Shown piece by piece: positions 7,294-16,992 of a stretch of DNA of 43,816 bases. Origin of the DNA: an uncultured Bacteroidales bacterium (GTDB lineage: Bacteria > Bacteroidota > Bacteroidia > Bacteroidales > Paludibacteraceae). The stretch covers positions 1 through 43,816 of the forward strand of contig CACYGT010000023.1 in NCBI GenBank assembly GCA_902774075.1, in the 5' to 3' direction. A program made the translations under genes and the position numbers. How positions within the stretch are numbered: position 1 is the first letter of the stretch; the number at the start of each line of letters is the position of its first letter. A model generated the notes under the pieces. The model ran no database searches. It saw only the letters and a program-made list of their open reading frames with translations, and was not told where the DNA came from.

Positions 7294-8387
7294 TCGACCA
7301 TCCGGAAAATAGTGCTGAATACAAAGGCTTGACCGTCAATGCAGGCGTAGAGAACCTGCCGAGCGTCAATCCCTATGCGACTTTCCGCCGTAAGAAGACG
7401 GTGTTGACCCCCGAGCAGTATTTCGAGGGCATCCGTCGCGGGGACTTGACGATCCTCAGCCAGGCGGTGACGCTGGTGGAGAGCAGTCTGCTGTCCGACC
7501 AGGCCATCGCGCAGAAAGTAATTGAGCTCTGCCTACCCTACGCCGGTAACTCGATACGTGTAGGTATCACCGGTGTGCCGGGCGCAGGCAAGTCCACTTT
7601 CATCGAGGCGCTGGGAAGTGAGCTATGCAACCAAGACAAGAAACTGGCAGTGCTGGCTATTGACCCGTCGAGCGAACGGAGCCGCGGTTCGATACTGGGC
7701 GACAAGACACGCATGAACGAGTTGTCCGTCAAGTCCAATGCTTTCATCCGTCCCAGCCCGAGTGCGGGTTCATTAGGCGGTGTAGCACGTAAGACCCGCG
7801 AGACGATCGTGCTCTGCGAAGCAGCCGGCTTTGATACGGTGCTGTTGGAGACGGTCGGTGTCGGTCAGTCCGAGACGGCTGCCCACTCCATGGTGGACTA
7901 TTTCCTGCTGCTTCAGGTCACCGGTACAGGCGACGAACTGCAAGGTATCAAACGCGGTATCATGGAGATGGCAGACGGCATCGCGATCAACAAATGCGAT
8001 GGAAATAATATGGAACGCGCACGCGCCTCGCGCGTAAGCTTCAAGAACGCCCTCGCACTCTTCCCTCCCTCCGAGAGCGGATGGAAACCCGATGCGCTCT
8101 GCTGCTCCTCCATCGACCACAGCGGCGTGATGGACGTATGGCATAACATCGAAGAGTATATCGAGTTCACCAAAGCGAACGGTTTCTTCGACCGCCATCG
8201 TACCGAGCAGGCCAAGTACTGGATGTACGAGACGATCAACCAGAGCCTCTTGGATGGCTTTTATAAGAACGAACAAATGGAGCACCAGATAGAAGTAGCA
8301 GAAAGACAGGTGCTTAATAACGAGATAAGCAGTTTCATTGCTGCACATAACTTAATTACCGAATATGGCAAACTCAACAGGAAATAG
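7290..8387 (+). CDS. meaB: MeaB-type GTPase (methylmalonyl-CoA mutase chaperone)
   Basis: Encodes 365 residues. ATG 7290 overlaps the preceding stop as ATGA and is preferred over GTG 7275. The P-loop GVPGAGKST is at about residues 95-103; further motifs are IDPSSERSRGSILGDK, RPSPSAGSLGGVARKTRE and ETVGVGQSE, all specific to the MeaB/ArgK branch of G3E GTPases. Family members load and protect the B12 cofactor of methylmalonyl-CoA mutase in the propionate/succinate pathway. The mutase genes are not in this window. The gene overlaps dnaB by 23 bases. Confidence 0.93.
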   Translation: MIDHPENSAEYKGLTVNAGVENLPSVNPYATFRRKKTVLTPEQYFEGIRRGDLTILSQAVTLVESSLLSDQAIAQKVIELCLPYAGNSIRVGITGVPGAGKSTFIEALGSELCNQDKKLAVLAIDPSSERSRGSILGDKTRMNELSVKSNAFIRPSPSAGSLGGVARKTRETIVLCEAAGFDTVLLETVGVGQSETAAHSMVDYFLLLQVTGTGDELQGIKRGIMEMADGIAINKCDGNNMERARASRVSFKNALALFPPSESGWKPDALCCSSIDHSGVMDVWHNIEEYIEFTKANGFFDRHRTEQAKYWMYETINQSLLDGFYKNEQMEHQIEVAERQVLNNEISSFIAAHNLITEYGKLNRK

Positions 8388-9885
8388 TCGCAAACGCGCG
8401 CCCCAGACGACGATCATCAAGGTAGGTGCCAATGAGATGGGTAAGTTACCCCCTCAGGCGCAAGAGCTGGAGGACTCCGTTCTCGGCGCATTGATGATAG
8501 AGAAAGACGCATACGGAACGGTCGCAGACCTGCTGCGCCCGGAGGTCTTCTATAAAGACCAGAACCGTATGGTATATGAGGCGATCCGTGAGTTAGCCTC
8601 CCAAGACCAGCCTATCGACATGCTGTCGGTAGCGGAGAAGATGAAGAGTCAGGGCACGCTGGACAAAGCCGGCGGTGCTATCTATCTGGCCGAACTGACC
8701 CGTCGTGTGGCCTCTACGGCTCACCTGCGGTATCACGCGGAGATAGTAGCCAAGAAAGCAACGGCTCGCGATGTTATTGCGCTTGCGGCGCAGATCGAAG
8801 AGATGGGATACGACGAGACGCAGGATGTCGATGAACTGATGCAGACCGCCGAAGCCGGTATCTTCGAGATCAGCCAGCGCAGCCAGAAACGAGATGTGAC
8901 GCAGATAGACCCGGTCATCGAAGAGGCCTTTAAGCGTATGGAGAAAGCGGCCAAGAACACCGGTTCTATCTCCGGTATCCCGTCGGGCTTCACCGCGCTC
9001 GATAAGATCACATCCGGTTGGCAGACGCCTGACCTCATCATCATCGCCGCCCGCCCGGCCATGGGTAAGACTGCTTTCGTGCTCTCGATGGCTAAGAACA
9101 TCGCAGTGGACCGTAACATCCCTGTCGCTATCTTCTCGCTGGAGATGAGTAATGTACAGCTCGTCAATCGTCTGATTATGAACGTTTGCGAGCTCGAAGG
9201 CGACCGTATCAAGACCGGTAAGATGAGTCAGGAAGAGACACGCAAACTGAACACGAAGATCAACATCATGAAGGGCAAACCGCTCTACTTGGACGATACC
9301 CCTTCGCTCTCGATCTTTGAGTTACGCTCCAAAGCCCGTAAGCTCGTTCGTGAGCACGGCGTACGTATGATCATCATTGACTACCTGCAGCTGATGAACG
9401 CGAGCGGAACATCCTTCGGTAGCCGTGAGCAGGAGGTGAGTATCATCTCCCGCGGTCTGAAAGGACTCGCCAAAGAGCTGGATATACCTATCATCGCCCT
9501 CTCGCAGTTGAACCGCGGTGTAGAAGCACGTCAGGGTGTAGAAGGCAAGACCCCGCAGCTAAGTGACTTGCGTGAGTCGGGTGCTATCGAGCAAGATGCC
9601 GACCTCGTATGTTTCATTCACAGGCCGGAGTACTACCACCTGTATAATGACGACAAGACCGGCAAGGACCTGCGCGGCCTGGCACAGATCATCGTAGCCA
9701 AGCACCGTAATGGTGCGACCGACAGCATATGGCTTCGCTTCCGCGGTAAGTACGCGAAGTTCCAGAACGAGGACGAGGCCATCGATGCCGATGAGTTGGC
9801 ACCGATACCGGCTGCAAGCGAGACCGTCTCGATTCAGTCGAGTATGAACAGTTTAGGAGAAGACCTGAGTCAATTTACATTGTAA
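8365..9885 (+). CDS. dnaB: Replicative DNA helicase DnaB
   Basis: Encodes 506 residues. The N-terminal primase-interacting domain begins at PPQAQELEDSVLGALM, and the RecA-like motor has Walker A ARPAMGKTAF (about residue 228 onward), Walker B IIIDYLQLM and the motif LSQLNRGVEAR. The lid segment DLRESGAIEQDADLV is conserved. It unwinds DNA ahead of the replication fork. The start codon lies inside the meaB end, and the spacer to asnS is entirely a heptamer array. No intein is present; the length is normal for the family. Confidence 0.96.
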   Translation: MANSTGNSRKRAPQTTIIKVGANEMGKLPPQAQELEDSVLGALMIEKDAYGTVADLLRPEVFYKDQNRMVYEAIRELASQDQPIDMLSVAEKMKSQGTLDKAGGAIYLAELTRRVASTAHLRYHAEIVAKKATARDVIALAAQIEEMGYDETQDVDELMQTAEAGIFEISQRSQKRDVTQIDPVIEEAFKRMEKAAKNTGSISGIPSGFTALDKITSGWQTPDLIIIAARPAMGKTAFVLSMAKNIAVDRNIPVAIFSLEMSNVQLVNRLIMNVCELEGDRIKTGKMSQEETRKLNTKINIMKGKPLYLDDTPSLSIFELRSKARKLVREHGVRMIIIDYLQLMNASGTSFGSREQEVSIISRGLKGLAKELDIPIIALSQLNRGVEARQGVEGKTPQLSDLRESGAIEQDADLVCFIHRPEYYHLYNDDKTGKDLRGLAQIIVAKHRNGATDSIWLRFRGKYAKFQNEDEAIDADELAPIPAASETVSIQSSMNSLGEDLSQFTL

Positions 9886-9933
9886 ATTGATATTTGATAT
9901 TTGAGATTTGAGATTTGAAATTTGAAATTTATA
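9885..9933 (+). repeat. Heptamer array ATTTGAR x7 between dnaB and asnS
   Basis: Seven 7-bp units: AATTGAT, ATTTGAT, two ATTTGAG, two ATTTGAA, ATTTATA. It begins at the last base of the dnaB stop and ends 6 bases before the asnS ATG, exactly as the array at 2581-2636 does before its gene. The central word TTTGAAA is shared by both. Confidence 0.95.
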
Positions 9934-9939
9934 GATATA

Positions 9940-11337
9940 ATGCAAAGAACAGTAATTATAGACGCATTGAAGCGCACGGATTTTGGTGCAGAGATCAACG
10001 TTAGAGGATGGGTTCGTAGCCGTCGCGGCAACAAGAACGTATCGTTCATTGCCCTCAATGACGGCTCGACGATCAAGAACATCCAGATCGTAGTAGACCT
10101 CGCTCAGTTCGACGAAGAGCGTCTCAAGCCCGTCACGACGGGTTCATGTATCTCCGCCACCGGTATTCTGGTAGAGAGCCAGGGTGCAGGTCAGTCGGTG
10201 GAGATCCAACTCAAGGAGCTGGAGGTATACGGCACCGCCGATCCGGAGCAGTACCCGCTGCAGAAGAAAGGTCTGAGTATGGAGTTCCTGCGCACCATCG
10301 CGCATCTCCGTCCCCGCACCAACACCTTCGGCGCGGTGTTCCGTATCCGTCATAACATGGCTATGGCCATCCATACCTACTTCCATGAGCACGGGTATTT
10401 CTATTTCCACACGCCGCTCATCACGGCCTCTGACTGTGAGGGTGCAGGCCAGATGTTCCAGGTGACGACGAAGAACCTTTACAACCTCAAAAAGGATGAG
10501 AATGGGCAGATAGACTACTCGGACGACTTCTTCGGCAAGCAAGCAGCGCTCACGGTAAGCGGTCAGCTCGAAGGAGAGCTCGGTGCGATGGCGCTGGGTA
10601 AGATATACACGTTCGGTCCTACCTTCCGTGCGGAGAACAGTAACACCCCGCGTCACTTGGCGGAATTCTGGATGATTGAGCCGGAGGTGGCTTTCATTCA
10701 GAAAGACGAACTGATGGACCTCGAGGAGGACTTCATCAAGTACTGCGTACGCTGGGCGCTTGAGCATTGTATGGACGACCTGGAGTTCCTCAACCAGTTT
10801 GTGGACAAAGGCCTGATTGAGCGTCTGAAGAGTGTAGTGGATACGGAGTTCGTTCGCCTACCCTACACCGAGGGAATCAACATCCTGCAGGAGGCTATCA
10901 AGAACGGTAAGAAGTTCGAGTTCCCCTGCAACTGGGGCGATGACTTGAGTTCAGAGCACGAGCGCTTCCTGGTAGAGGAACACTTCGGCAAGCCGGTCAT
11001 TATGACGGACTACCCGAAGGATATCAAGGCCTTCTACATGAAGATCAACGAGGACGGCAAGACCGTACAGGGTACTGACGTGCTCTTCCCGCAGATCGGC
11101 GAGATCATCGGCGGTAGTGTGCGTGAGGAGAGTCTGGAGCTGCTCAACAACGAGATCGAGCGTCGTCATATCCCGATGAAAGATATGTGGTGGTACCTCG
11201 ACACCCGTCGTTTCGGTGCTGCCCCGCACGCCGGCTTCGGTCTGGGCTTCGAGCGTCTGATGCTGTTTGTGACGGGTATGCAGAACATACGCGACGTGAT
11301 ACCCTTCCCGCGTACACCGAAGAATGCTGAATTTTAA
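9940..11337 (+). CDS. asnS: Asparaginyl-tRNA synthetase
   Basis: Encodes 465 residues. I start at ATG 9940; the in-frame TTG 9922 lies inside the repeat array. An N-terminal OB-fold anticodon-binding domain ([20 protein letters not shown]) precedes a class II core with motif 2 ([20 protein letters not shown]) and motif 3 ([15 protein letters not shown]). The sequence belongs to the AsnRS, not AspRS, branch. It charges tRNA-Asn in the cytoplasm. It follows dnaB and precedes a TonB-receptor-like gene by 37 bases. Confidence 0.95.
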   Translation: MQRTVIIDALKRTDFGAEINVRGWVRSRRGNKNVSFIALNDGSTIKNIQIVVDLAQFDEERLKPVTTGSCISATGILVESQGAGQSVEIQLKELEVYGTADPEQYPLQKKGLSMEFLRTIAHLRPRTNTFGAVFRIRHNMAMAIHTYFHEHGYFYFHTPLITASDCEGAGQMFQVTTKNLYNLKKDENGQIDYSDDFFGKQAALTVSGQLEGELGAMALGKIYTFGPTFRAENSNTPRHLAEFWMIEPEVAFIQKDELMDLEEDFIKYCVRWALEHCMDDLEFLNQFVDKGLIERLKSVVDTEFVRLPYTEGINILQEAIKNGKKFEFPCNWGDDLSSEHERFLVEEHFGKPVIMTDYPKDIKAFYMKINEDGKTVQGTDVLFPQIGEIIGGSVREESLELLNNEIERRHIPMKDMWWYLDTRRFGAAPHAGFGLGFERLMLFVTGMQNIRDVIPFPRTPKNAEF

Positions 11338-11374
11338 GTTAACATTATCCATAAAAACACTAACAAACAATCGT

Positions 11375-14300
11375 ATGAAAAAACTCTTATCTCTGATGTT
11401 TGTGCTGGTGATGGGGCTTAGTGCCTTTGCGCAAACATCACTCAAGGGGCGAGTTATCGATGAAGCCACCCAGACACCTGTGGTGGAAGCAAAGATCTTA
11501 CTCGTCAATCAGAACATCTCTACGACGACGAATGCGGCGGGAGAGTTCCAGTTACTCTATCTGGAGGCCATGGACGAGGAGTTGGTCATTGAAGCAGAAG
11601 GCTTTGTAGCTGCGCTTGAACTGATCAGTCTTAAGGAGAATGAGGTCAATCAGTTGGACGATGTCATCCTGCAACAGGACGTAGCCAGCCAGACGCATGA
11701 TGAGATCCTGCTGAACCTGACAGAAGAGGAGATGACCGATGATGAAGGTCGTTCTCAATCGCAGGCTTCGGCTTCGTCCGCTTCGACAGACGTGTTCAAC
11801 TCCACCACCTCATTTGCCTGGTCTACAGCACGTTACCGCAACCGCGGTTACGAGTCGCCCCAGGAGAACTACTACATCGAGGGTCTGAACTTCAGCTCCC
11901 AAGAGCGCGGACAGTTCAACTACTCGGCGATGGGTGGTCTGAACGACGCAAGCCGCTACAAAGAGGTGCTCAACCCGATGGAGGCTACCAACTTCACCTT
12001 TGGCGGTATCGCTCAATCGACGAACTACCTGATGGGTGCTACCCGCTACGCACAAGGATGGAAAGTAGGTGCAGCCGGAACGAACCGTAACTACAAAGCA
12101 CGTGTCAATGCGACCTATGCCAGCGGTCTGATGCCGAGTGGCTGGGCTGTTATTGCACAACTCGCGTATCGTTTCTCGCCTTACATCGACAACAAGGGTA
12201 TCATCGGCGAGGGTATCAAGTACTACTCGCTGGGCTATTTCCTGAGTGCAGAGCGCGTATGGGAGAAGAGCCGCCTCAAACTGATCACCTTCGGTGCACC
12301 GACAGAGCGCGGACAGAACGCAGCTGTGACACAAGAGGTGTATGACCTGACAGGTACGAACAACTACAACCCCTATTGGGGCTACCAGAACGGTAGAGTA
12401 CGTAACAGCCGTATCGTCAAGTCCTTTGACCCGACCGCTATCGTCGCATTCGAGCACATGATTGACGAGCAACAGCGTCTCAAAGTAGCTGCGGGATACC
12501 ACTACTCGATGTACTCCAACTCGGCTATCAACTTCTACAATGCGCCGGATCCGCGTCCGGACTACTACCGCAACCTGCCTTCGTTCCTCTGGGACGGCCA
12601 GATCGCTAACCCGAACAGCGAGAACTCGGCTAAGCAGCTCTTTGACGAGAACGGTAAGCACTATCCTTGGGGTCTGTTCATCGGTCATGATGCTTCGAGC
12701 GGTGAGCAATACTTAGGTTCCGGCTTCGAAGACCCGCTTAACCCGGGTAACTGGATCGGTCCGTCGGTAGATCAGGATCAGTATATGACGCTGTATAACC
12801 TCTGGCGTAACCGCGACAACAAGACCACTCAGATCGACTGGGAAGCCCTCTATCAGGCTAACTACGAGCAGAACATCAACAACCCGACGGCTTCGGCTCG
12901 TTACGTAGTGGAGCGTCGTCACAACAACATCCAGGAGGCGAATGCTATGTTCAACTACGTGAACACGAAGTACAAACACCTCAAGATGACGCTGGGCGTA
13001 GAGGGTAAGTTCTCGCAGGGTATCCACTACAAGACGCTGGACGACCTGCTGGGCGGTAATCAATGGATCGATATCGATGCTTTCGCAGACCGCGATATCA
13101 AGGAGCTCGCTACCAACAGCGGTTTCACACAGCACGATATCATGAACGTTCGTAAGAACGAGATCGCTGAGGACTATGACGACGTGATCAACAACACCGG
13201 TCGTCGCTTCGGTTACGACTACCGCATCAACATGGGTAACATGAAAGCATGGTTCCAGAACGAGTGGAACTTCAATGAGGTAGATCTCTACTACGCACTC
13301 CAAGTGAACTACAGCTCGATGCAACGTACGACAAACATGCTCAATGGTCGTGCATGGTATCTTACCTACGCAGCGATCCAGGCAGGTTCTGATCAAGCAG
13401 CTAATTACTTCGGTAAAGCTACTTTCGATAAGTTGAACACCCTCGACCCGGGTATGGCTAATCTGGAGAAGGTAGTCAAGAGCGGCACCACCTATATTGG
13501 TACAGCACACCACTTCCTCGATCCGTCGTTCAAGCTCGGTGTAGTATACAAGATCAATGGTCGTAACCGCTTGAAACTGAATGCACTGGCAGAGACCCAA
13601 GCTCCGTACGCACGAGATGCTTATATCTCGCAGCGTGTACACGATGGTGTGATCCGTGAGATCTACACGCACGACAATGCGAAGAACCTCAATGAGTTCT
13701 TTGCTGCCAGCGAGAAAGTGGTATCGGGTGACCTGACCTATGAGTTCAACTACCCGATCGTTCGCGGTCGTGTAACCGGATTCTATACCCAGAGTTGGGA
13801 CGGTTCGGAGCTTAACGGCTACTATGACGACGAGGCACGTACGTTCGTGAACCAGGCGCTGTCCGGTATCGGCAAACGATACATCGGCGCAGAGGCAGCT
13901 ATCGCTGTCAAACTGGGCACGTACTTCACCTTAACCGGTGTCGCTTCTGTAGGAGACTACCGCTACACTACAGACGCTCGCTCGATCACCTCGGCTGAGA
14001 ACGGTATGCCTATGACCCAAGACCAGACCACCAAAGAGCTGATCTTCGAGACCGAAGACAAAGTGCTGCTCAAGGGTCTGCACCTCTCGACAGGTCCGCA
14101 AGCAAACGCCAGCCTCAAGCTCTCCTTCTTCCACCCGAAGATGTGGTTCGCTGACATCACTGTTAGTTACCACGACTGGAACTACCTTGGCGTAGCACCG
14201 AGTCGTCGTATGCAAGGTCTGTTCACCGGAACCCGCGCTGACGGTACTGCTGTCAATGGTTGGTTCGGCGATGAGAATGCGAATGCCATCCAGACTACAG

Positions 14301-14716
14301 ACGGACAACTCCTTCGTGCATCGGTGGACGAGTACGGCAATGCAACGTACGAGAACGCAGTACTCGACGAGAACGGTGTTCCACAGCTTAAGTATCCGTT
14401 CAACCTGATGACCGCGCAAGAGAGCCTGGCAGCTACGAACCCGCTCAACCGCTTCCTCATCGACGCATCGGTAGGTAAACTCATTTACCTCAAGAACCGT
14501 CAGTCGATCTCGATCAACCTGAGCGTATCGAACATCACGAACAACACGCACTTCAAGACCGGCGGTTACCAACAGGCTCGTCTGCCGCGTTCCGTTCGTC
14601 AAGGAAAAGAGGACTATAAGAACTCCCTCCTCACTGCCAATGCATGGAAGTACCCATCTAAGTACTACTACGCATGGGGCACTAACTTCTTCTTAAGCGT
14701 AACTTATAAATTCTAA
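11375..14716 (+). CDS. TonB-dependent receptor-like outer-membrane protein
   Basis: Encodes 1113 residues from ATG 11375, with a signal peptide ending near LSAFAQ. A carboxypeptidase-regulatory-like beta domain follows (SLKGRVIDEATQTPVVEAKI), as at the N-terminus of Bacteroidota SusC/TonB proteins, then an acidic linker, a plug-like region (YRNRGYESPQENYYIEGLNF) and a long barrel rich in alternating aromatic strands. The C-terminus ends in Phe (FFLSVTYKF), as expected for outer-membrane assembly. The ligand is unknown. The next gene is a DUF5689 lipoprotein, a pairing known from other Bacteroidota. It is unusual that this pair sits among housekeeping genes with no visible regulator. Confidence 0.88.
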   Translation: MKKLLSLMFVLVMGLSAFAQTSLKGRVIDEATQTPVVEAKILLVNQNISTTTNAAGEFQLLYLEAMDEELVIEAEGFVAALELISLKENEVNQLDDVILQQDVASQTHDEILLNLTEEEMTDDEGRSQSQASASSASTDVFNSTTSFAWSTARYRNRGYESPQENYYIEGLNFSSQERGQFNYSAMGGLNDASRYKEVLNPMEATNFTFGGIAQSTNYLMGATRYAQGWKVGAAGTNRNYKARVNATYASGLMPSGWAVIAQLAYRFSPYIDNKGIIGEGIKYYSLGYFLSAERVWEKSRLKLITFGAPTERGQNAAVTQEVYDLTGTNNYNPYWGYQNGRVRNSRIVKSFDPTAIVAFEHMIDEQQRLKVAAGYHYSMYSNSAINFYNAPDPRPDYYRNLPSFLWDGQIANPNSENSAKQLFDENGKHYPWGLFIGHDASSGEQYLGSGFEDPLNPGNWIGPSVDQDQYMTLYNLWRNRDNKTTQIDWEALYQANYEQNINNPTASARYVVERRHNNIQEANAMFNYVNTKYKHLKMTLGVEGKFSQGIHYKTLDDLLGGNQWIDIDAFADRDIKELATNSGFTQHDIMNVRKNEIAEDYDDVINNTGRRFGYDYRINMGNMKAWFQNEWNFNEVDLYYALQVNYSSMQRTTNMLNGRAWYLTYAAIQAGSDQAANYFGKATFDKLNTLDPGMANLEKVVKSGTTYIGTAHHFLDPSFKLGVVYKINGRNRLKLNALAETQAPYARDAYISQRVHDGVIREIYTHDNAKNLNEFFAASEKVVSGDLTYEFNYPIVRGRVTGFYTQSWDGSELNGYYDDEARTFVNQALSGIGKRYIGAEAAIAVKLGTYFTLTGVASVGDYRYTTDARSITSAENGMPMTQDQTTKELIFETEDKVLLKGLHLSTGPQANASLKLSFFHPKMWFADITVSYHDWNYLGVAPSRRMQGLFTGTRADGTAVNGWFGDENANAIQTTDGQLLRASVDEYGNATYENAVLDENGVPQLKYPFNLMTAQESLAATNPLNRFLIDASVGKLIYLKNRQSISINLSVSNITNNTHFKTGGYQQARLPRSVRQGKEDYKNSLLTANAWKYPSKYYYAWGTNFFLSVTYKF

Positions 14717-14721
14717 CAACA

Positions 14722-16008
14722 ATGAGAAAGTCTATATATACATATGCAATGATATTGGCTATGCCGATCGTTGCGCTGATGACTTCCTGTGAAGCCGATC
14801 CATTGAAACCGGAAGATGTGTTCACAGATGAAGCTTCGCTGGAGAAGATTCTCCAAGAAGAGAACCCCGAGGGATATGATTTCTATAACCTCAACGATTT
14901 CCTCGACGCCTTTATGACGGAAGAAGGCACCTATCACAATGATACGACGCCGTATCGTGAGCGCTCGTATGATGCTACGCACGGCTTGTATCTCTACTCG
15001 GTAGATACCATTCGTCACGGAGGTCGCGGTATTTATATCCGCGGCCGTGTTGCCACCGACGACTTCGCCGGTAACTTCTACAAAGCACTGGTCATCCAGC
15101 AGATCGTAGAAGAGGGCGGTGTGGCAAAGCAGCAGACGCTCCGTATCTCTGTAGACCTGGGTTCGAGCGGCGGTTTGTACCAGATCGGTCAAGAGATCAT
15201 CATTCGTTGCAATGGTCTGTCTGTAGGTCGCTATGCGAACCAACCGCAACTCTGCGTTCCGTCGTATAACAACAATATCTACGCCATGACTGCTTCTGAG
15301 AAAGTAGGATGGTGTCCGGGACGTATTCCCGACGGAGTCTTCCGAAATGCGGTGCGTTTGATTGGTACACCGGATCAGAGCAAACTGCAATACGACGAGT
15401 TGACGCTTGCTGAGTTGTTCAGCCAGGTTCCTGTTGAGCCGGCCTTGACGAAAGAAGGCATGGACCAAGTTCGCAAGGCAGATGGCCGTCTGGTGATCAT
15501 CAAGGACGTGTTCTTCTCCGGTCTGCTTGACGACAATGGTACGATCAAACAATGTGAGCCCTTACATCCTGACTCCTCCGGTATCGCGAACGTCTTTGCT
15601 CCGACCACTAAGAATATCGGCTATCCGCAAAGCCGTATGCTGTGTGATCTGAGTGCCAACATCGCGGATTATAAGGACAAAAAGACCACAGATATATCCG
15701 CAGCCAGCGTCAAGAAGAGCCTCATGTGCTCCAACTCCGAGTACGCTAAGTTCGCTTACTACTACCTGCCGGGCGCAAATAAAGAAGGTGTTGCCAACTG
15801 CCCGAACTACCAAGGTTCCGTCAAAGGTATCTTAGGCTGGTATCAGGACAAGGCGAGCGTAATGGCTAAAGACCAATTGGACGGCTACGAGTGGTCTGTT
15901 ACTCCGCGCGGTATTCCGGGAATCGGTATAGAGGACATCCTTATGAAGCATAAGGATACCGGCGACGACTGGGTTCCGCAAGAGTTTGACCCGCGTGACT
16001 ACCAGTAA
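14722..16008 (+). CDS. DUF5689 domain lipoprotein
   Basis: Encodes 428 residues. The lipoprotein signal ends at ALMTSC (Cys about residue 23). The middle (IYIRGRVATDDFAGNFYKAL, then LRISVDL and GLYQIGQEIIIRCNGLSVG) is the DUF5689 fold, an OB-like domain found in Bacteroidota lipoproteins. It is probably surface- or periplasm-exposed and works with the outer-membrane barrel encoded 5 bases upstream. Function unknown. Confidence 0.85.
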   Translation: MRKSIYTYAMILAMPIVALMTSCEADPLKPEDVFTDEASLEKILQEENPEGYDFYNLNDFLDAFMTEEGTYHNDTTPYRERSYDATHGLYLYSVDTIRHGGRGIYIRGRVATDDFAGNFYKALVIQQIVEEGGVAKQQTLRISVDLGSSGGLYQIGQEIIIRCNGLSVGRYANQPQLCVPSYNNNIYAMTASEKVGWCPGRIPDGVFRNAVRLIGTPDQSKLQYDELTLAELFSQVPVEPALTKEGMDQVRKADGRLVIIKDVFFSGLLDDNGTIKQCEPLHPDSSGIANVFAPTTKNIGYPQSRMLCDLSANIADYKDKKTTDISAASVKKSLMCSNSEYAKFAYYYLPGANKEGVANCPNYQGSVKGILGWYQDKASVMAKDQLDGYEWSVTPRGIPGIGIEDILMKHKDTGDDWVPQEFDPRDYQ

Positions 16009-16011
16009 ACG

Positions 16012-16494
16012 ATGAATTGGCTGGACGTAATATTACTCTTGCCTCTTCTTGTGGGCCTTGTCAGAGGCCTGCTGCGTGGACTAATCTCCGAGGTTATCGC
16101 CATAGGGGCGATAATTCTCGGAGTGGTCGGCGCCAACATCTTCGGGACTCCGTTCTCACAATGGCTGTTAAGTCAGTTCGGCTGGCCGTCAACAGTATGC
16201 AGCATTGTGGCGTACGTAGTCCTCTTTTTGATCATTACCATCGTCCTCACCCTGATTGCTCATGGCCTGACCAAGCTGATGAAAGCCATCCATCTGGGCT
16301 GGGTGAACCGCCTCCTCGGTGGAGTGTTCGGCATATGCAAGTACGGACTGATCGTACTGCTGGTAGTGTTTATCATGGATAAGACAAACGAGAGTTTTCA
16401 TTGGTTGGACAAAGCCGAGATCGTCAAGACCTCTGTCATCTATCCGCTAATGGTGAAAGCAACGCATGCGCTATCATCTCTCTTTGGGCAGTAA
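16012..16494 (+). CDS. CvpA family membrane protein
   Basis: Encodes 160 residues with four hydrophobic segments (about residues 5-20, 28-48, 62-85 and 100-125). The N-terminal MNWLDVILLLPLLVGLVRG followed by LRGLISE is typical of the CvpA family. Members are inner-membrane proteins named for colicin V production; in most species their role is in envelope homeostasis and is poorly defined. It starts 3 bases after the DUF5689 stop and overlaps folK by 29 bases. Confidence 0.9.
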   Translation: MNWLDVILLLPLLVGLVRGLLRGLISEVIAIGAIILGVVGANIFGTPFSQWLLSQFGWPSTVCSIVAYVVLFLIITIVLTLIAHGLTKLMKAIHLGWVNRLLGGVFGICKYGLIVLLVVFIMDKTNESFHWLDKAEIVKTSVIYPLMVKATHALSSLFGQ

Positions 16495-16936
16495 CCTCGG
16501 CGAGCGGGAACAGACGCTCCGCCAAGCCATCACATTGATCGAGCAGCAGATAGGCCCTGTCCTACGCTGTTCGTCTTTCTTTTATTCCGAACCTTGGGGC
16601 TTTGAGAGTGCGCACGGTTTCTGTAACCTCTGCTGCGCGGTAGAGACACCGCTCAGCCCTATGGAAGTACTTACTCGTACGCAGTCGATAGAGCGCGCCT
16701 TAGGCCGAAATCACAAATCACCACGGCTCTGCCGATCGTCAGAAATCACCAATAACAAACCGGTCTATTCTGACCGCACGATCGATATCGATATCATCGA
16801 GGCTTTCGACGAGCAGGGCAAAGAGATACAACTCAACACCCCTACTCTCACCTTGCCGCATCCGCTCTGGACGCAGCGAGACTTCGTCCGTATTCCTCTG
16901 CAGGAAATAAAAAAAGAGAGCTCGAAAGCTCTCTAA
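16466..16936 (+). CDS. folK: 2-amino-4-hydroxy-6-hydroxymethyldihydropteridine pyrophosphokinase
   Basis: Encodes 156 residues. Motifs: LSLGSNLGERE at the N-terminus, FFYSEPWGF, the metal/ATP segment DRTIDIDII and LPHP followed by RDFVRIPL. It transfers pyrophosphate to the pterin in folate synthesis. Between GRNHKS and the DRTIDID motif there are about 12 extra residues (PRLCRSSEITNN), encoded by degenerate heptamers (AATCACA/AATCACC) at 16709-16757. The last codons (KKESSKAL) form the stem of an opposite-strand terminator for tRNA-His. Confidence 0.92.
   Translation: MRYHLSLGSNLGEREQTLRQAITLIEQQIGPVLRCSSFFYSEPWGFESAHGFCNLCCAVETPLSPMEVLTRTQSIERALGRNHKSPRLCRSSEITNNKPVYSDRTIDIDIIEAFDEQGKEIQLNTPTLTLPHPLWTQRDFVRIPLQEIKKESSKAL
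16709..16757 (+). repeat. Degenerate heptamer array in folK
   Basis: Units AATCACA and AATCACC at 16709-16722, and AATCACC and AATAACA at 16744-16757, lie exactly 35 bases (five units) apart, with diverged sequence between them. It encodes an apparent insertion in FolK. Weaker than the other arrays because the middle three units do not match. Confidence 0.6.
16908..16934 (-). terminator. Terminator of tRNA-His inside the folK 3' end
   Basis: Read on the minus strand, AGAGAGCT and AGCTCTCT pair perfectly (8 bp, 16915-16934) around a TTCG loop and are followed by a run of T residues (A run 16909-16915 on the plus strand). On the plus strand there is no T tract, so it serves the tRNA transcript. 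Confidence 0.88.
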
Positions 16937-16952
16937 TGTTGCCCCTCTTAGG

Positions 16953-16991
16953 CGGAGGCCGCTTCTCCCGTTCCGTCGGGAGAACGCTCCG
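16953..16991 (-). other. Long hairpin directly after tRNA-His
   Basis: A perfect 8-bp stem (TTCTCCCG 16963-16970 with CGGGAGAA 16977-16984) is extended by an outer CGGAG/CTCCG stem (16953-16957 with 16987-16991) across a small internal loop. It starts at the base after the tRNA discriminator plus one and has no T tract, so it is not itself a terminator. It may protect or guide 3' processing of the tRNA precursor. Confidence 0.6.
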
Positions 16992-16992
16992 G

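Noticed and set aside
16921-16990. A second tRNA gene downstream of tRNA-His
   Set aside because: The hairpin lacks D and T arm consensus and an anticodon stem; it is a simple stem-loop.
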